NCBI GenBank assembly: GCA_003162235.1
Contig: PMMN01000015.1
Coordinates: forward strand, 16,486-33,332
Reading direction: 5' to 3'
DNA length: 16,847 nt
Origin: Actinomycetota bacterium
GTDB taxonomy: Bacteria > Actinomycetota > Thermoleophilia > Gaiellales > Gaiellaceae
Below are positions 1 through 7,816 of the stretch, one piece after another; within the stretch, counting starts at the first letter, position 1; each line of letters starts with the position of its first letter. The notes beneath the pieces are model-generated. The model searched no databases. It saw nothing but the letters and a program-made list of their open reading frames with translations, and had not been told where the DNA came from. The translations under genes were made by a program, and so were the position numbers.

Positions 1-40
1 TCGGCCGCCTCGGGCGTGCAGGCTTGCCGAATAAGGCTCC
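1..40 (+). repeat. Dispersed intergenic repeat, copy A
   Basis: This copy starts at the window edge and may extend further left. It matches copy B (10190-10229) at 30 of 40 positions without gaps. Seven bases at the left end (tcggccg) are identical, and gtgcaggc and the right-end core aggctc are shared; one small gap would improve the fit around gaataaggctc versus gaataggctc. It also matches copy C (10069-10101, opposite strand) at 23 of 33 positions. It lies just beyond the terminator hairpin of the lipoprotein gene. It is non-coding as far as I can see; its function is unknown. Confidence 0.6.
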
Positions 41-42
41 AG

Positions 43-81
43 GGATGGGGCGCCGCCACCCGAGAGCGGGGCGCCCCATCC
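43..81 (-). terminator. Terminator-like hairpin after the lipoprotein gene
   Basis: A perfect 12-base-pair inverted repeat, ggatggggcgcc at 43-54 and its complement at 70-81, encloses a 15-base loop. It begins 18 bases after the stop of the minus-strand lipoprotein gene. In the gene's direction there is no clear run of T after the stem, so it may act as a GC-rich, weak-U-tail terminator or as a 3' end stabiliser. It closes the tyrA-to-lipoprotein transcription unit. Confidence 0.7.
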
Positions 82-99
82 ACGTTCCTTACTCGACTG

Positions 100-1572
100 C
101 TACTTGACCGAAAGCAGCGCTTTCAGCTCGACATTGTCACCGTTGGCGACAATGTAGCCAAGTAGCGAGGAAACGCCTCGCGGGTCGAAGCTCGAGCTCA
201 TCTTCGCGGTGCTCGAGCCGCCGAGGCTACCCACGCTCTTGACCACCGAGTTGCTGCTCTTGGAGAGTTGATCGAGCTTGGCGAAATCGATGAAGGCAAC
301 ACCGGCGTTGGAGGCCGGTACCGGTAGGACCTTCGCGGCCGCGGCATAGACCGGGTCGCTCGAGATACCGGCGCCGGGCAGCGCGTTCGCGTCCGTGACA
401 ATGAAGAGATTGCCGCTCTTGACCCCGTAGTAGACCTTCATCTTTCCGAGCGTCAGCTGCGTGGCTTCCACGCCGCCGATCGAGGTCGGCTTGCTCGCCC
501 CGCTGAGCTGCGCGGAGAGGAGCTTGACTACCTTGTCGAGCATCGCCTTCGACTGGGTCGCGTTCGGCGCCTTGATCAGCAGCCCGATGCCCGAGTTGGT
601 GGCGTAGATCGACATCTCGCTTCCCAACAGCGTGGCGAGATCCTCGAGCTTGACGCCTAGCAAGGCCTCGAGTTGCGGAATCTCTTTTCCGTACGTGGCG
701 TTCTTGCGCAGGGTTAATACGGCCTTGTCCAGGCCGAGGTCCTTACCGTTCAGGTCGACCGCGAGCGCGATCCCACCCGGAAGCTCGTCGATCAGGGACG
801 AGTTCGAGTTCGCCGAGCTCGTCTTGCCCTTGAAGACGCCGCTGACCGAGAACCCCTCGGGGACGGCGCTGACGGACAGCGTCCCCCACTCGAGCTGGTT
901 TGTCTTGGCCGCGCTCTTGAGCATGTTCGTCGTCGAAGCCGAGCCCAGGTTGAGGGACGTGACCGACGCCGTGATAGCCGGTCCAGTGAGATAGGCCCTC
1001 ACGAATGAGTCGGCCGGAACTCCCGCAAGCGCCTGCTTGAAGGTGCCGGAGTCTGCCAGCTTCCCCTTCGCGGCAGCACTCTGGAACTGATCCAGCGCCG
1101 CCTGCGAATCGGAGACCGCGAGCCAGGAACCGATTACGGCCGTGACCGGCTTCTTCTTGCTCGTGCTCTTGGCCAGAATGCTCTTGAGCTTGGCCGCGTC
1201 CGTCGCGTTGGTCAGAACCACCTCCACCGGTTTCGCCGCCGTGCCGAGCTCGACGAGGTTGGTGGTCGTACCGAGCGCCTGCTCGTAGTCGGTGAGCGTG
1301 CCGCCAGAGCCCGATAACGCTTTGTCGAGGGCTTTCTGGACCGACGGGACGCGCGCGATCAGCGTCTTCGCCTGCTGCCACTGGGCGTCGGAGCCCGCGG
1401 TGCTGATGGAGACGAAGCCGATCGCGCTTGCCGGCGCGATCTCGGCGCCCGGGATGCTCGAGCTGCCGTTCGATGAAGACGAGCTGTTCTTGCTCTTGCT
1501 CTTGCTGCCGCACGCCGCAAACACGAGCGAGCACGCGAGTAGGAGAACGAGAGAAAGGGAGATGCGACGCAT
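100..1572 (-). CDS. Secreted lipoprotein, DUF3352-like
   Basis: The protein has 490 residues. The N-terminus (residues 1-21) is a typical type II signal peptide: MRR, a leucine-rich stretch, then a lipobox ending FAAC, so the cysteine at about 21 would be lipidated by Lgt and the protein anchored outside the membrane. A Ser/Lys/Gly-rich linker follows (about 22-40). The body resembles the actinobacterial DUF3352 family: it opens with a 'P-A-S-A-I-G-F-V-S-I' strand and carries repeated 'A-K-L-K-S-I-L' and 'A-V-D-L' type segments. No catalytic motif is visible, and the family's function is unknown. The ATG start is well placed behind a GGAGG with a 5-base spacer. It sits 42 bases after gpsA and may be cotranscribed with it. 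The family assignment is by resemblance from memory, so it is moderately secure; the lipoprotein call is firm. Confidence 0.8.
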   Translation of the reverse strand: MRRISLSLVLLLACSLVFAACGSKSKSKNSSSSSNGSSSIPGAEIAPASAIGFVSISTAGSDAQWQQAKTLIARVPSVQKALDKALSGSGGTLTDYEQALGTTTNLVELGTAAKPVEVVLTNATDAAKLKSILAKSTSKKKPVTAVIGSWLAVSDSQAALDQFQSAAAKGKLADSGTFKQALAGVPADSFVRAYLTGPAITASVTSLNLGSASTTNMLKSAAKTNQLEWGTLSVSAVPEGFSVSGVFKGKTSSANSNSSLIDELPGGIALAVDLNGKDLGLDKAVLTLRKNATYGKEIPQLEALLGVKLEDLATLLGSEMSIYATNSGIGLLIKAPNATQSKAMLDKVVKLLSAQLSGASKPTSIGGVEATQLTLGKMKVYYGVKSGNLFIVTDANALPGAGISSDPVYAAAAKVLPVPASNAGVAFIDFAKLDQLSKSSNSVVKSVGSLGGSSTAKMSSSFDPRGVSSLLGYIVANGDNVELKALLSVK

Positions 1573-1614
1573 AAAAACCTCCGAGGCCGAGGAACTGGTT
1601 TTGAGAAGCCTAGA

Positions 1615-2592
1615 TCAGAGAGGCGACGCAGACCACTCGCCGGTCGGCTTTCTACCCATCAGCTCTGCCGTTAAGTCCCGCACGTCGCCGCCACCGAGAA
1701 GGGCGCAGACCGCCTCGGTGATCGGCAGCTCGACCCCGCACCGGCGCGCCATCTCACCCAGTACCGGCGCCGTGGTCATCCCCTCGACGGTGCCGACCTG
1801 CGCACGCGCCTGATCGGGTGTGACTCCGCGACCGAGCAGCTCGCCGGCACGACGGTTGCGACCGTGCGGATGCCAGCAAGTGGCGATCAGATCGCCCATC
1901 CCGGCCAAACCGGCGAAGGTGTCGGCGCGGGCGCCACAGGCCAGTCCGAGCCGGGTCATCTCCGCCAGGCCTCGGGTTATCAGCGTCGCCTTGGCGTTGT
2001 CGCCGAGACCCAGCCCGTCGACGGCGCCGGCGGCCAGAGCGATCACGTTCTTGGCGGCGCCGCAGAGTTCGACTCCGATCAGATCGAGGTTCACGTAGAC
2101 GCGGAAGGAGCTACAGGCGATCTCGGATTGCAACCGGGAGCTGAGCTCGGCGTCCTCGCTGGCGACGACGGCGGCCGCGGGCAGCCCGGCCGCAATCTCC
2201 TCGGCGAAGTTCGGCCCCGAGAGAACGGCCACCGGTCGCCCCTCGACGAGGGTCGAGAGCCGGTCGCCGGAGGCCGGGTCGAGCCCCTTCGTGAGAATGA
2301 GCAGCGGCGAGGAGCCGGGCAGCCCGGCGATCGCCGCGGCAAAGGTGCGGCTCGGTACCGCGGCCACCACCAGATCGGCGTGCTCGAACAGCTCTCCGGC
2401 GTCGGCAACCGCCCGCGCTTCGACTCCGTCGAGCTGAAGCTCCGGCAAGTAGCGGGAGTTCCGGCCCGTCTCGGCGAGCGCGCGAACAACCTCGAGGTCG
2501 CTGTCCACGAGCGCCAGCTCGTGCCCGCGCCCGGCCAGGAGCCTCGCGAAGGCCGTTCCCCACGCTCCTGCGCCGAGAATCGCCACCTTCAC
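1615..2592 (-). CDS. gpsA: Glycerol-3-phosphate dehydrogenase [NAD(P)+]
   Basis: This cytosolic enzyme of 325 residues, the usual family length, reduces dihydroxyacetone phosphate to sn-glycerol 3-phosphate, the backbone for phospholipids. The Rossmann dinucleotide motif GAGAWG is at residues 7-12. The conserved TKGLD is at 101-105, GAAKNVIALAAG with the expected catalytic lysine (K181) is at 178-189, and the 'GDLIATC...GRNRR' substrate-binding region is at about 233-248. The start is GTG, four bases after the der stop, with a GAGG about 10 bases upstream inside the end of der, so translation is probably coupled. It follows plsC and der in the operon, which pairs glycerol-phosphate supply with an acyltransferase. 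The identification is secure. Confidence 0.96.
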   Translation of the reverse strand: MKVAILGAGAWGTAFARLLAGRGHELALVDSDLEVVRALAETGRNSRYLPELQLDGVEARAVADAGELFEHADLVVAAVPSRTFAAAIAGLPGSSPLLILTKGLDPASGDRLSTLVEGRPVAVLSGPNFAEEIAAGLPAAAVVASEDAELSSRLQSEIACSSFRVYVNLDLIGVELCGAAKNVIALAAGAVDGLGLGDNAKATLITRGLAEMTRLGLACGARADTFAGLAGMGDLIATCWHPHGRNRRAGELLGRGVTPDQARAQVGTVEGMTTAPVLGEMARRCGVELPITEAVCALLGGGDVRDLTAELMGRKPTGEWSASPL

Positions 2593-2596
2593 CGGC

Positions 2597-3940
2597 TCAT
2601 CGCCTCACGAAATCGATCGTCACCGGCACCCCTTCGAGCGCGAAACGCTCACGCAGCTGGTTCTCGACCCAGTAACCGTAATCGCGCGTGACCAGCGTCG
2701 GATCGTTTACATGGATGCGGAAACGCGGCGGCCGGACGCGAACCTGGGCGCCGTAGAGCATCTTCAGCCGGCGCCGGTCACGCGAAGGGGCCTGGCGAGC
2801 GTCCGTCAACTCGCCCAGAAAGCGGTTCAGCTCGCCGGTGGTGACCCTGCCGGCGAAGCGCGCGAAGAGCGCCTCGATGTCGTCGAGCAACCTGTTGACT
2901 CCCCTGCCCGTCTTCGCCGAGACGGCTCGCACCGACGGGCGCTGGCGCAGGCGGCGCTGGATCTCCGGGCGCAGATCGTCGGCGCCGACGGACGTGATGT
3001 CCCACTTCGCCAGTACCACCAGGGTCGCGCACTGAGCCTTGCGCGCGACGTCGGCAACGGTCAGATCCTGGTCGACCAGCCCCTCCTCCGAATCGACCAG
3101 CACGAGCGCCACGTCGGCCCGTTCGGCCGCCTCAAGCGCGCGCAGCTCTGAGTAGTACTCGATTCCCTGGCGATGCTTGCGCTTGCGCCTGAGCCCAGCC
3201 GTATCGATCAGCAAGAAGGTCGTCTCGCCACGCGTGAGCTGGGTGTCGATCGAATCTCGTGTCGTGCCCGGGCTATCCGAGACGATCACCCGCTCCTGGC
3301 CGAGGATGGCGTTCAGGAGCGAGGATTTGCCCACGTTCGGGCGGCCGAGGATCGCCACTTTGATCGCCTCCTCGCCGGCGATCGGCGCCGTCTCGCCCGG
3401 CAACAGCTCGACGATCCGGTCGAGCAGGTCGCCCGAGCCGAGGCCGTGCAGAGCCGAGATAGAAAGCGGCTCGCCCAGGCCGAGGCGGTGGAAGTCGAGT
3501 GCACGCAGCTCCTGCGAGGGATCGTCGATCTTGTTGGCGGCCAGGAGCACCGGCTTGCGAGCACTGCGCAGGATCTCCGCCACCTCCTCGTCGCCGGTGG
3601 TGACGCCGAGCGTGGAGTCGACGAGGAAGACGACGACATCTGCTTCCGAGATCGCCGCCCGCGCCTGATCTGCGATCGCACGAGTTAGCGGCGAGGGATC
3701 GCCGAGGTCGACCCCGCCGGTGTCGATCAGCAGAAAGTTCTCGCCGTTCCAGTCGCAGAGGAGCTCCTTGCGATCGCGCGTGACGCCTGAGGTCTCGTGC
3801 ACGACGGCGGCGCGGCTGCTCGTCAGCCGGTTGACCAGAGTGGACTTGCCGACGTTGGGGAAGCCGACGATCGCCACCCTGCCGGCGAGTCGTCCGGGCT
3901 CGCGCTCCTGCGGCTGCTCGATATCGATTTTCCGCGCCAT
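2597..3940 (-). CDS. der: Ribosome-assembly GTPase Der (EngA)
   Basis: The 447-residue protein is a tandem-GTPase factor for 50S subunit maturation. First G domain: P-loop GFPNVGKS at 26-33, DTGG at 73-76, NKID at 136-139, SAL at about 162-164. Second G domain: GRPNVGKS at 199-206, DTAG at 246-249, SAK at 341-343. The C-terminal 85 residues form the KH-like domain ([10 protein letters not shown]). In the second domain the G4 motif reads AKWD (311-314) rather than the usual NKxD; the alanine codon (GCG) is clear. An open frame runs upstream to 4159, but it overlaps plsC and looks like its shadow. I chose the ATG at 3940 because an AGGAG lies 6 bases before it and it falls 20 bases after the plsC stop. 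Confidence 0.95.
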   Translation of the reverse strand: MARKIDIEQPQEREPGRLAGRVAIVGFPNVGKSTLVNRLTSSRAAVVHETSGVTRDRKELLCDWNGENFLLIDTGGVDLGDPSPLTRAIADQARAAISEADVVVFLVDSTLGVTTGDEEVAEILRSARKPVLLAANKIDDPSQELRALDFHRLGLGEPLSISALHGLGSGDLLDRIVELLPGETAPIAGEEAIKVAILGRPNVGKSSLLNAILGQERVIVSDSPGTTRDSIDTQLTRGETTFLLIDTAGLRRKRKHRQGIEYYSELRALEAAERADVALVLVDSEEGLVDQDLTVADVARKAQCATLVVLAKWDITSVGADDLRPEIQRRLRQRPSVRAVSAKTGRGVNRLLDDIEALFARFAGRVTTGELNRFLGELTDARQAPSRDRRRLKMLYGAQVRVRPPRFRIHVNDPTLVTRDYGYWVENQLRERFALEGVPVTIDFVRR

Positions 3941-3946
3941 CAGCTG

Positions 3947-3951
3947 CTCCT
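3947..3951 (-). promoter_or_regulatory. Ribosome binding site fixing the der start
   Basis: AGGAG on the minus strand lies 6 bases before the ATG at 3940. It decides between this start and an in-frame codon 219 bases upstream that would overlap plsC. Confidence 0.75.
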
Positions 3952-3960
3952 GCAGAGCTT

Positions 3961-4638
3961 TCAGCCGGGCCGCGGCACGGTTAGCCCGCGCGGCCGGCCC
4001 TGAGCTTGAACCTCGCCCAGCCAGGTCCAGAGACGGTAGATCTCGCGCTCGATCTCGACCGTCGCCTCGCGATAGCCCTTGCTGTTGGCGGGAAGCCCGC
4101 TGAAGTCCATCGGGTATCCCCAGGCGAGAGTGACCGGATGCAGGTTCCAGAGCTTCCACGACTCGCTGCCGCGCACGGCCGCCGGAAACACCGGCACGTT
4201 TTCCTGCAGGGCAACCATTGCCGCTCCCGGCATCGCCTTGCCGGGAACACCTGTCTTCTGTCTCGTTCCCTCAATGAAGACGCCCAGCATCTCGCCGGCA
4301 CGGGCGATCTCGCGCATCATGCGCACGGCCTCGCGATCGGACTCGCCGCGACGAACGGGGATCGAGCCGAAGAAGCGCAGCAGCTGCGCCAGGCCGGGCG
4401 CGTCCATAACCTCGGTCTTTGCCATGAAGTAGATGCGGCGCGGACAGATACCGCCGAAGGCAAGCGGATCGATGAAAGAGAAGTGGTTCGCGGCGAACAC
4501 CAGTCCGCCTTCCAAAGGAACGTTCTCGAGCCCGTAGGAGCGTACGCGCCCGAGGACGCGGGCGGGAACGCCGATCATCGTCTGCCCAATCCACATGTGG
4601 CGCGGCGTGTAGCCGTACAGATAGTCGCTCTTCTTCAC
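3961..4638 (-). CDS. plsC: 1-acyl-sn-glycerol-3-phosphate acyltransferase family protein
   Basis: The 225-residue protein belongs to the PlsC/LPLAT family and would acylate lysophosphatidic acid to phosphatidic acid at the membrane. The catalytic NHFSFID (the NHx4D motif) is at residues 51-57, with H52 and D57. The FMAKTE block is at 71-76 and the acceptor-binding EGTR at 123-126. There is no long hydrophobic helix, so membrane association is probably peripheral. The start is GTG, and its first G is the last base of the cmk TAG stop (TAGTG). A GGGAGGGG lies just upstream, so it is translationally coupled to cmk. A cmk-plsC-der order is common in Gram-positive bacteria. Substrate specificity cannot be read from the sequence; other acyl acceptors are possible. 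Confidence 0.9.
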   Translation of the reverse strand: MKKSDYLYGYTPRHMWIGQTMIGVPARVLGRVRSYGLENVPLEGGLVFAANHFSFIDPLAFGGICPRRIYFMAKTEVMDAPGLAQLLRFFGSIPVRRGESDREAVRMMREIARAGEMLGVFIEGTRQKTGVPGKAMPGAAMVALQENVPVFPAAVRGSESWKLWNLHPVTLAWGYPMDFSGLPANSKGYREATVEIEREIYRLWTWLGEVQAQGRPRGLTVPRPG

Positions 4639-5285
4639 TAACCCCTCCCGCTAGTGGTTACTCGTCTTTCGGCGACCAGCGCCTCCACTTTCTCTACGAC
4701 CTGCTCGATACTCAGGTGAGTGGTGTCAATCAGAACGGCGTCGGGCGCGCGCTGCATCTGGGGCGCGTCGCTTTCGTCGCGCCGGCGCAGGTCGACGGTC
4801 AGCGCTTTGGCGCGGATGCCGGGACGCTCGGTCAGCCGGCGGCCCGCGCGCACGCTCTCGTCGGCGACGAGATAGACCTTGACCTCGGCCTGGGGCGCGA
4901 TGACGCTGCCGATATCCCGGCCCTCGATCACCGAGTCGCCGAGGGCGGCCAGCTCGCGCTGGCGCTCGCGCATGAGCAGGCGCACTTCGTGCTGGCGGGC
5001 AACGATCGGCACCAGCCGGTCGATCTCGGGCAACCGGATCGCCTCGGTAACGTCGGTTCCCGCGATCCGGACCCAACGCTCGGCATCGAGCTCGACCGGG
5101 TTGGCGCTCCCGAGCGCAGCCAGCGCCGGCCCGTCCTCCGGATCGACTCCGCGCTCGCAGGCAAGCCAGGTCAGCGCCCGGTACATGGCTCCGGTATCGA
5201 GGTAGCGAAAACCGAGCCTCCCGGCTACGGCCCGAGCCACGGTGCTCTTACCGGCTCCGGCTGGTCCGTCGATCGCCACGATCAT
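4638..5285 (-). CDS. cmk: Cytidylate kinase
   Basis: The 215-residue cytosolic kinase phosphorylates CMP/dCMP to CDP/dCDP with ATP. The P-loop GPAGAGKST is at residues 7-15, DTGAMYR at 30-36, and GRDIGSV at 122-128. The LID-region RRRD is followed by the RAPDAVLIDTT block near the C-terminus, as expected for the family. The arginine three residues after the conserved Asp of the lid (R-x3-D-x2-R in the E. coli enzyme) appears to be glutamine here (SDAPQ), which may be a lineage variant. The start is ATG with GGAG 5 bases upstream, 10 bases after the aroA stop. It lies between aroA and plsC in one operon. Confidence 0.95.
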   Translation of the reverse strand: MIVAIDGPAGAGKSTVARAVAGRLGFRYLDTGAMYRALTWLACERGVDPEDGPALAALGSANPVELDAERWVRIAGTDVTEAIRLPEIDRLVPIVARQHEVRLLMRERQRELAALGDSVIEGRDIGSVIAPQAEVKVYLVADESVRAGRRLTERPGIRAKALTVDLRRRDESDAPQMQRAPDAVLIDTTHLSIEQVVEKVEALVAERRVTTSGRG

Positions 5286-5295
5286 TGTCTCCGCC

Positions 5296-6603
5296 TCACC
5301 TCTCCTCCGGGACGAAGTCGCGCCGGGCGATCTCGTCCAGGAGCTCGAAGAAGTCGGGGAAGCTTACTGCCACGCAGTCGGGATCATCGATCTCTACTCC
5401 TTCGCGGGAGAGAACCCCGGCGATCCCGCCAAGCATGGCGATGCGATGATCGCCGTGGGTCTCGACCGACCCTCCCTTGAAACGCGTCGGAACGCCGCGC
5501 ACAGTGAACCCGTCCGGCGCCGCCTCTAGATGGGCGCCGAGCCCATGCAAAGCCTCGGTCGTAGTCGCGATCCGGTCGGACTCCTTCGCTCGCAACTCCT
5601 CGGCGCCGCGCACGCGGCTCACGCCGTGCGCCATCGACGCAGCGAGCGCAAACAGGGGCAATTCGTCTACCACGTTCGGCACCTCGTGCGACTCGATCGT
5701 CGTCGCCACGAGCTCGGCCGAGCGGATGCCAAGATCGCCGACCGGCTCGCCGCCCGATGAGCGACGGTTGAAGACGGTGGTGCGCGCGCCCATCCGCTCG
5801 AGTACGGCGAGGAAGCCAATCCGGGTCGGGTTCAAATTGACGTCGTGGAGCCTGAGCTCGGAGCCGACGAGGAGCGTCGCACCGACGAGGAAGGGCGCGG
5901 CCGACGAGAAGTCGCCGGGGATGTCGATCTGAAGCGGAGGGATGCTCTCGACTGGCCAGACGCTGATCCCGCTGCTCTCGCGGCGTACGCGCACGCCCAG
6001 CGACTGCAGCATCCTCTCGGTGTGATCGCGCGTCGGCACGGGCTCGACCACCGTTGTCGGGCCGCCTTGGGTAAAGAGCCCGGCGAGCAGGATCGCGGAC
6101 TTCACCTGCGCGCTCGCCACCGGTAGGACGTAGGTGATCGGTTCGAGCTTGCCGCCCGAGATCGTCACCGGCGCCGACCCGTTCGTGGTCTCGACCTCGG
6201 CGCCCATCTGCCTGAGCGGAATGGCGATGCGCTCGTGCGGGCGGCTCGAGAGCGACTCGTCGCCGGTGAGGACGAAGCGCCCCTCCTGGCCGGCGAGCAC
6301 GCCCGAGAGAAGGCGCAAGACCGTACCGGCGTTACGGCAGTCGATCGGGCCCTCCGGTGGGCGCAGCCCGCGCATACCGACGCCTTCGATCCTGATCGTG
6401 CCCGGGCTCGGCTCGCTTACGCCGGCGCCAAGCGCGCGCACGGCCTCGAGCGCCGCGTCGGTATCGGCGGCATGCCCGAAGCCGCGGATCTCGCTGGTTC
6501 CGTCGGCGATCGCAGCCAGAATCGCCGCCCGCTGGCAGAGTCCCTTCACCCCAGGAACGGCGATATCGCCGACGAGCGCCGCTGCCGGCTCTACCCGCCT
6601 CAA
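5296..6603 (-). CDS. aroA: 3-phosphoshikimate 1-carboxyvinyltransferase (EPSP synthase)
   Basis: The 435-residue enzyme catalyses the sixth shikimate-pathway step, shikimate-3-phosphate plus PEP to EPSP. Recognisable blocks are NAGTVLRLL (91-99), TGDESL (113-118), ASAQVKSAILLAGL (163-176), RDHTERML (192-199), the catalytic Asp in VVDELPLFALAA (D313), RAKESDRIA (338-346) and GDHRIAM (384-390). The usual N-terminal S3P-binding motif, PGDKSISHRA or PGSKSVSNRA in well-known members, reads PGVKGLCQRA (17-26). Lysine and arginine are kept, but the serine after the lysine is glycine. The start is TTG (6601-6603), overlapping the tyrA TGA stop, and is supported by GAGGAGG 4 bases before it. Pairing with tyrA places it in aromatic amino-acid synthesis. 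Confidence 0.95.
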   Translation of the reverse strand: MRRVEPAAALVGDIAVPGVKGLCQRAAILAAIADGTSEIRGFGHAADTDAALEAVRALGAGVSEPSPGTIRIEGVGMRGLRPPEGPIDCRNAGTVLRLLSGVLAGQEGRFVLTGDESLSSRPHERIAIPLRQMGAEVETTNGSAPVTISGGKLEPITYVLPVASAQVKSAILLAGLFTQGGPTTVVEPVPTRDHTERMLQSLGVRVRRESSGISVWPVESIPPLQIDIPGDFSSAAPFLVGATLLVGSELRLHDVNLNPTRIGFLAVLERMGARTTVFNRRSSGGEPVGDLGIRSAELVATTIESHEVPNVVDELPLFALAASMAHGVSRVRGAEELRAKESDRIATTTEALHGLGAHLEAAPDGFTVRGVPTRFKGGSVETHGDHRIAMLGGIAGVLSREGVEIDDPDCVAVSFPDFFELLDEIARRDFVPEER

Positions 6604-7745
6604 GCTTCCTCCTCGAGAATGTCCGAGATGACGACGCTGTATCCCTGAGCTTCGAGCAACTCGACAGCCCTGTGCGCCTCTTCCTCACCGCTGACGACGA
6701 TCGAGAGCGAGCCGCCGCGGTCAGGCGAGACGTGCTGCATTTCGAGATCCTCGATGTTGATCCGCTCGGCGCCGAGCACCTGAGTGATTCCTGCCAGAAC
6801 TCCCGGCTGATCCGCGATGTGCACACGCAGGCGATAGAGCCCGCCCATGTCCGGATAGACCTCGGCCAGCAGGTGGCGGCGATGGAGACCGGCCTCGGCG
6901 ATCCAGCTCTCGACGAAGTCGGCGTCACCGCTGCCGAGCGCCCCCTCCAGCTGTTCGATCAATCGCCGGTGCTCGGCCAGCGCGGCGCGCAGCGGACCCG
7001 AGTTCTCAAGAAAGATGTCGACCCAGATACGCGGATTGGCACCGGCCACGCGGGTCATGTCCCTGAGCGAGCCGCCGGCGCTGGCAAGTGGCTCGTGACC
7101 TTCGATGCGGGTCGCGCCGGCCTGGTTGACGAGCAGGTTGGAAAGGGCATGGGGAAGGTGGCTGGTGAGCGCGACCAGGCGATCGTGGGCGGCGACGTCG
7201 ATGGCGACCGGATGGGCGCCGAGCGAGACCACGAAGCCGTGCAGGATCCGGTAGCAGTCGGGATCGGTGCCGGCATGCGGAGTCAGAAACCAGGTCGCGT
7301 CGATGAACATCTCTGCGCTCGCGTACTCCGGGCCGCGCGCCTCCGAGCCGCAGACCGGGTGTCCGCCGATGAAGCGGTTGTCGTCCCTCGCAGCGGCGCA
7401 GACGGCGCTCTTGGTGGAGCCGACGTCGGTCACCGTGCAGGTGTCTCCTACGAGACCCAGCACCTCCTGTACGCGGGCCGGCAGATCGGCAACCGGGGCC
7501 GCGACGATCACGAGCTGCGCCTGGGCAACCGCCTCCGCCGGCGAGGCCGCGGCCAGACCGACCGCGCCGCGCTCATGCGCAACTCTCAGCGCCTCGGGAT
7601 CAGGGTCGAAGCCGGCGATCCGTTCCACGCCCGCCCGCTTTGCCGAGAGCCCGACCGAAGCTCCAATCAGACCCGTTCCGACTATCGCCAGCCGCGAAAT
7701 CCTCGCCGCGCCATGACCTTCCTGTGTTGTCGCCGATACTCCCAT
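6600..7745 (-). CDS. tyrA: Prephenate dehydrogenase with C-terminal ACT domain
   Basis: From the chosen ATG the protein has 381 residues. It converts prephenate to 4-hydroxyphenylpyruvate with NAD+, the tyrosine branch. The Rossmann motif GTGLIG is at 23-28, followed by DVGSTK, GGHPVCGSE (the GGHPMAGSE block of the family) and SHLPHALS with the catalytic-region histidine. The last ~75 residues (LYRLRVHIADQPGVLAGITQ onward) form an ACT domain, which usually binds an amino acid, so tyrosine feedback is likely. The frame is open upstream to 7898 but would overlap trpS on the other strand. ATG at 7745 is the first ATG before the Rossmann fold, though its ribosome site is weak (a TTG lies 9 bases earlier). 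It is the first gene of the operon. Confidence 0.93.
   Translation of the reverse strand: MGVSATTQEGHGAARISRLAIVGTGLIGASVGLSAKRAGVERIAGFDPDPEALRVAHERGAVGLAAASPAEAVAQAQLVIVAAPVADLPARVQEVLGLVGDTCTVTDVGSTKSAVCAAARDDNRFIGGHPVCGSEARGPEYASAEMFIDATWFLTPHAGTDPDCYRILHGFVVSLGAHPVAIDVAAHDRLVALTSHLPHALSNLLVNQAGATRIEGHEPLASAGGSLRDMTRVAGANPRIWVDIFLENSGPLRAALAEHRRLIEQLEGALGSGDADFVESWIAEAGLHRRHLLAEVYPDMGGLYRLRVHIADQPGVLAGITQVLGAERINIEDLEMQHVSPDRGGSLSIVVSGEEEAHRAVELLEAQGYSVVISDILEEEA
6608..6614 (-). promoter_or_regulatory. Ribosome binding site for the TTG start of aroA
   Basis: GAGGAGG on the minus strand lies 4 bases before TTG at 6603, inside the end of tyrA. It supports a rare TTG start and coupling through the TTGA stop/start overlap. 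Confidence 0.75.
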
Positions 7746-7802
7746 TTCCAGCAAGTCTAGTGGGGAAACCGAGTTCTCCTTCGGCGGCTGGGGGTTCTCA
7801 GA

Positions 7803-7808
7803 GATAAT
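7803..7808 (+). promoter_or_regulatory. Probable -10 element for leaderless trpS
   Basis: GATAAT matches the TATAAT consensus at five of six positions and ends 8 bases before the trpS ATG. A transcript starting at or within a base or two of the ATG would have no leader, and no ribosome binding site is visible there. No good -35 hexamer is present. The 71-base gap to tyrA must also hold the tyrA promoter, which I could not place. Confidence 0.55.
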
Positions 7809-7816
7809 CCCGACCG

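Noticed and set aside
3941..4159. N-terminal extension of Der by 73 residues
   Set aside because: It overlaps plsC and has Arg/Ser/Gly-rich shadow composition; the ATG at 3940 has a good ribosome site.
6672..7760. Long plus-strand open frame (362 codons) opposite tyrA
   Set aside because: It is an antisense shadow of tyrA, caused by GC-rich codon positions; no ribosome site or domain. The same applies to the long antisense frames over gpsA, cmk and scpA.
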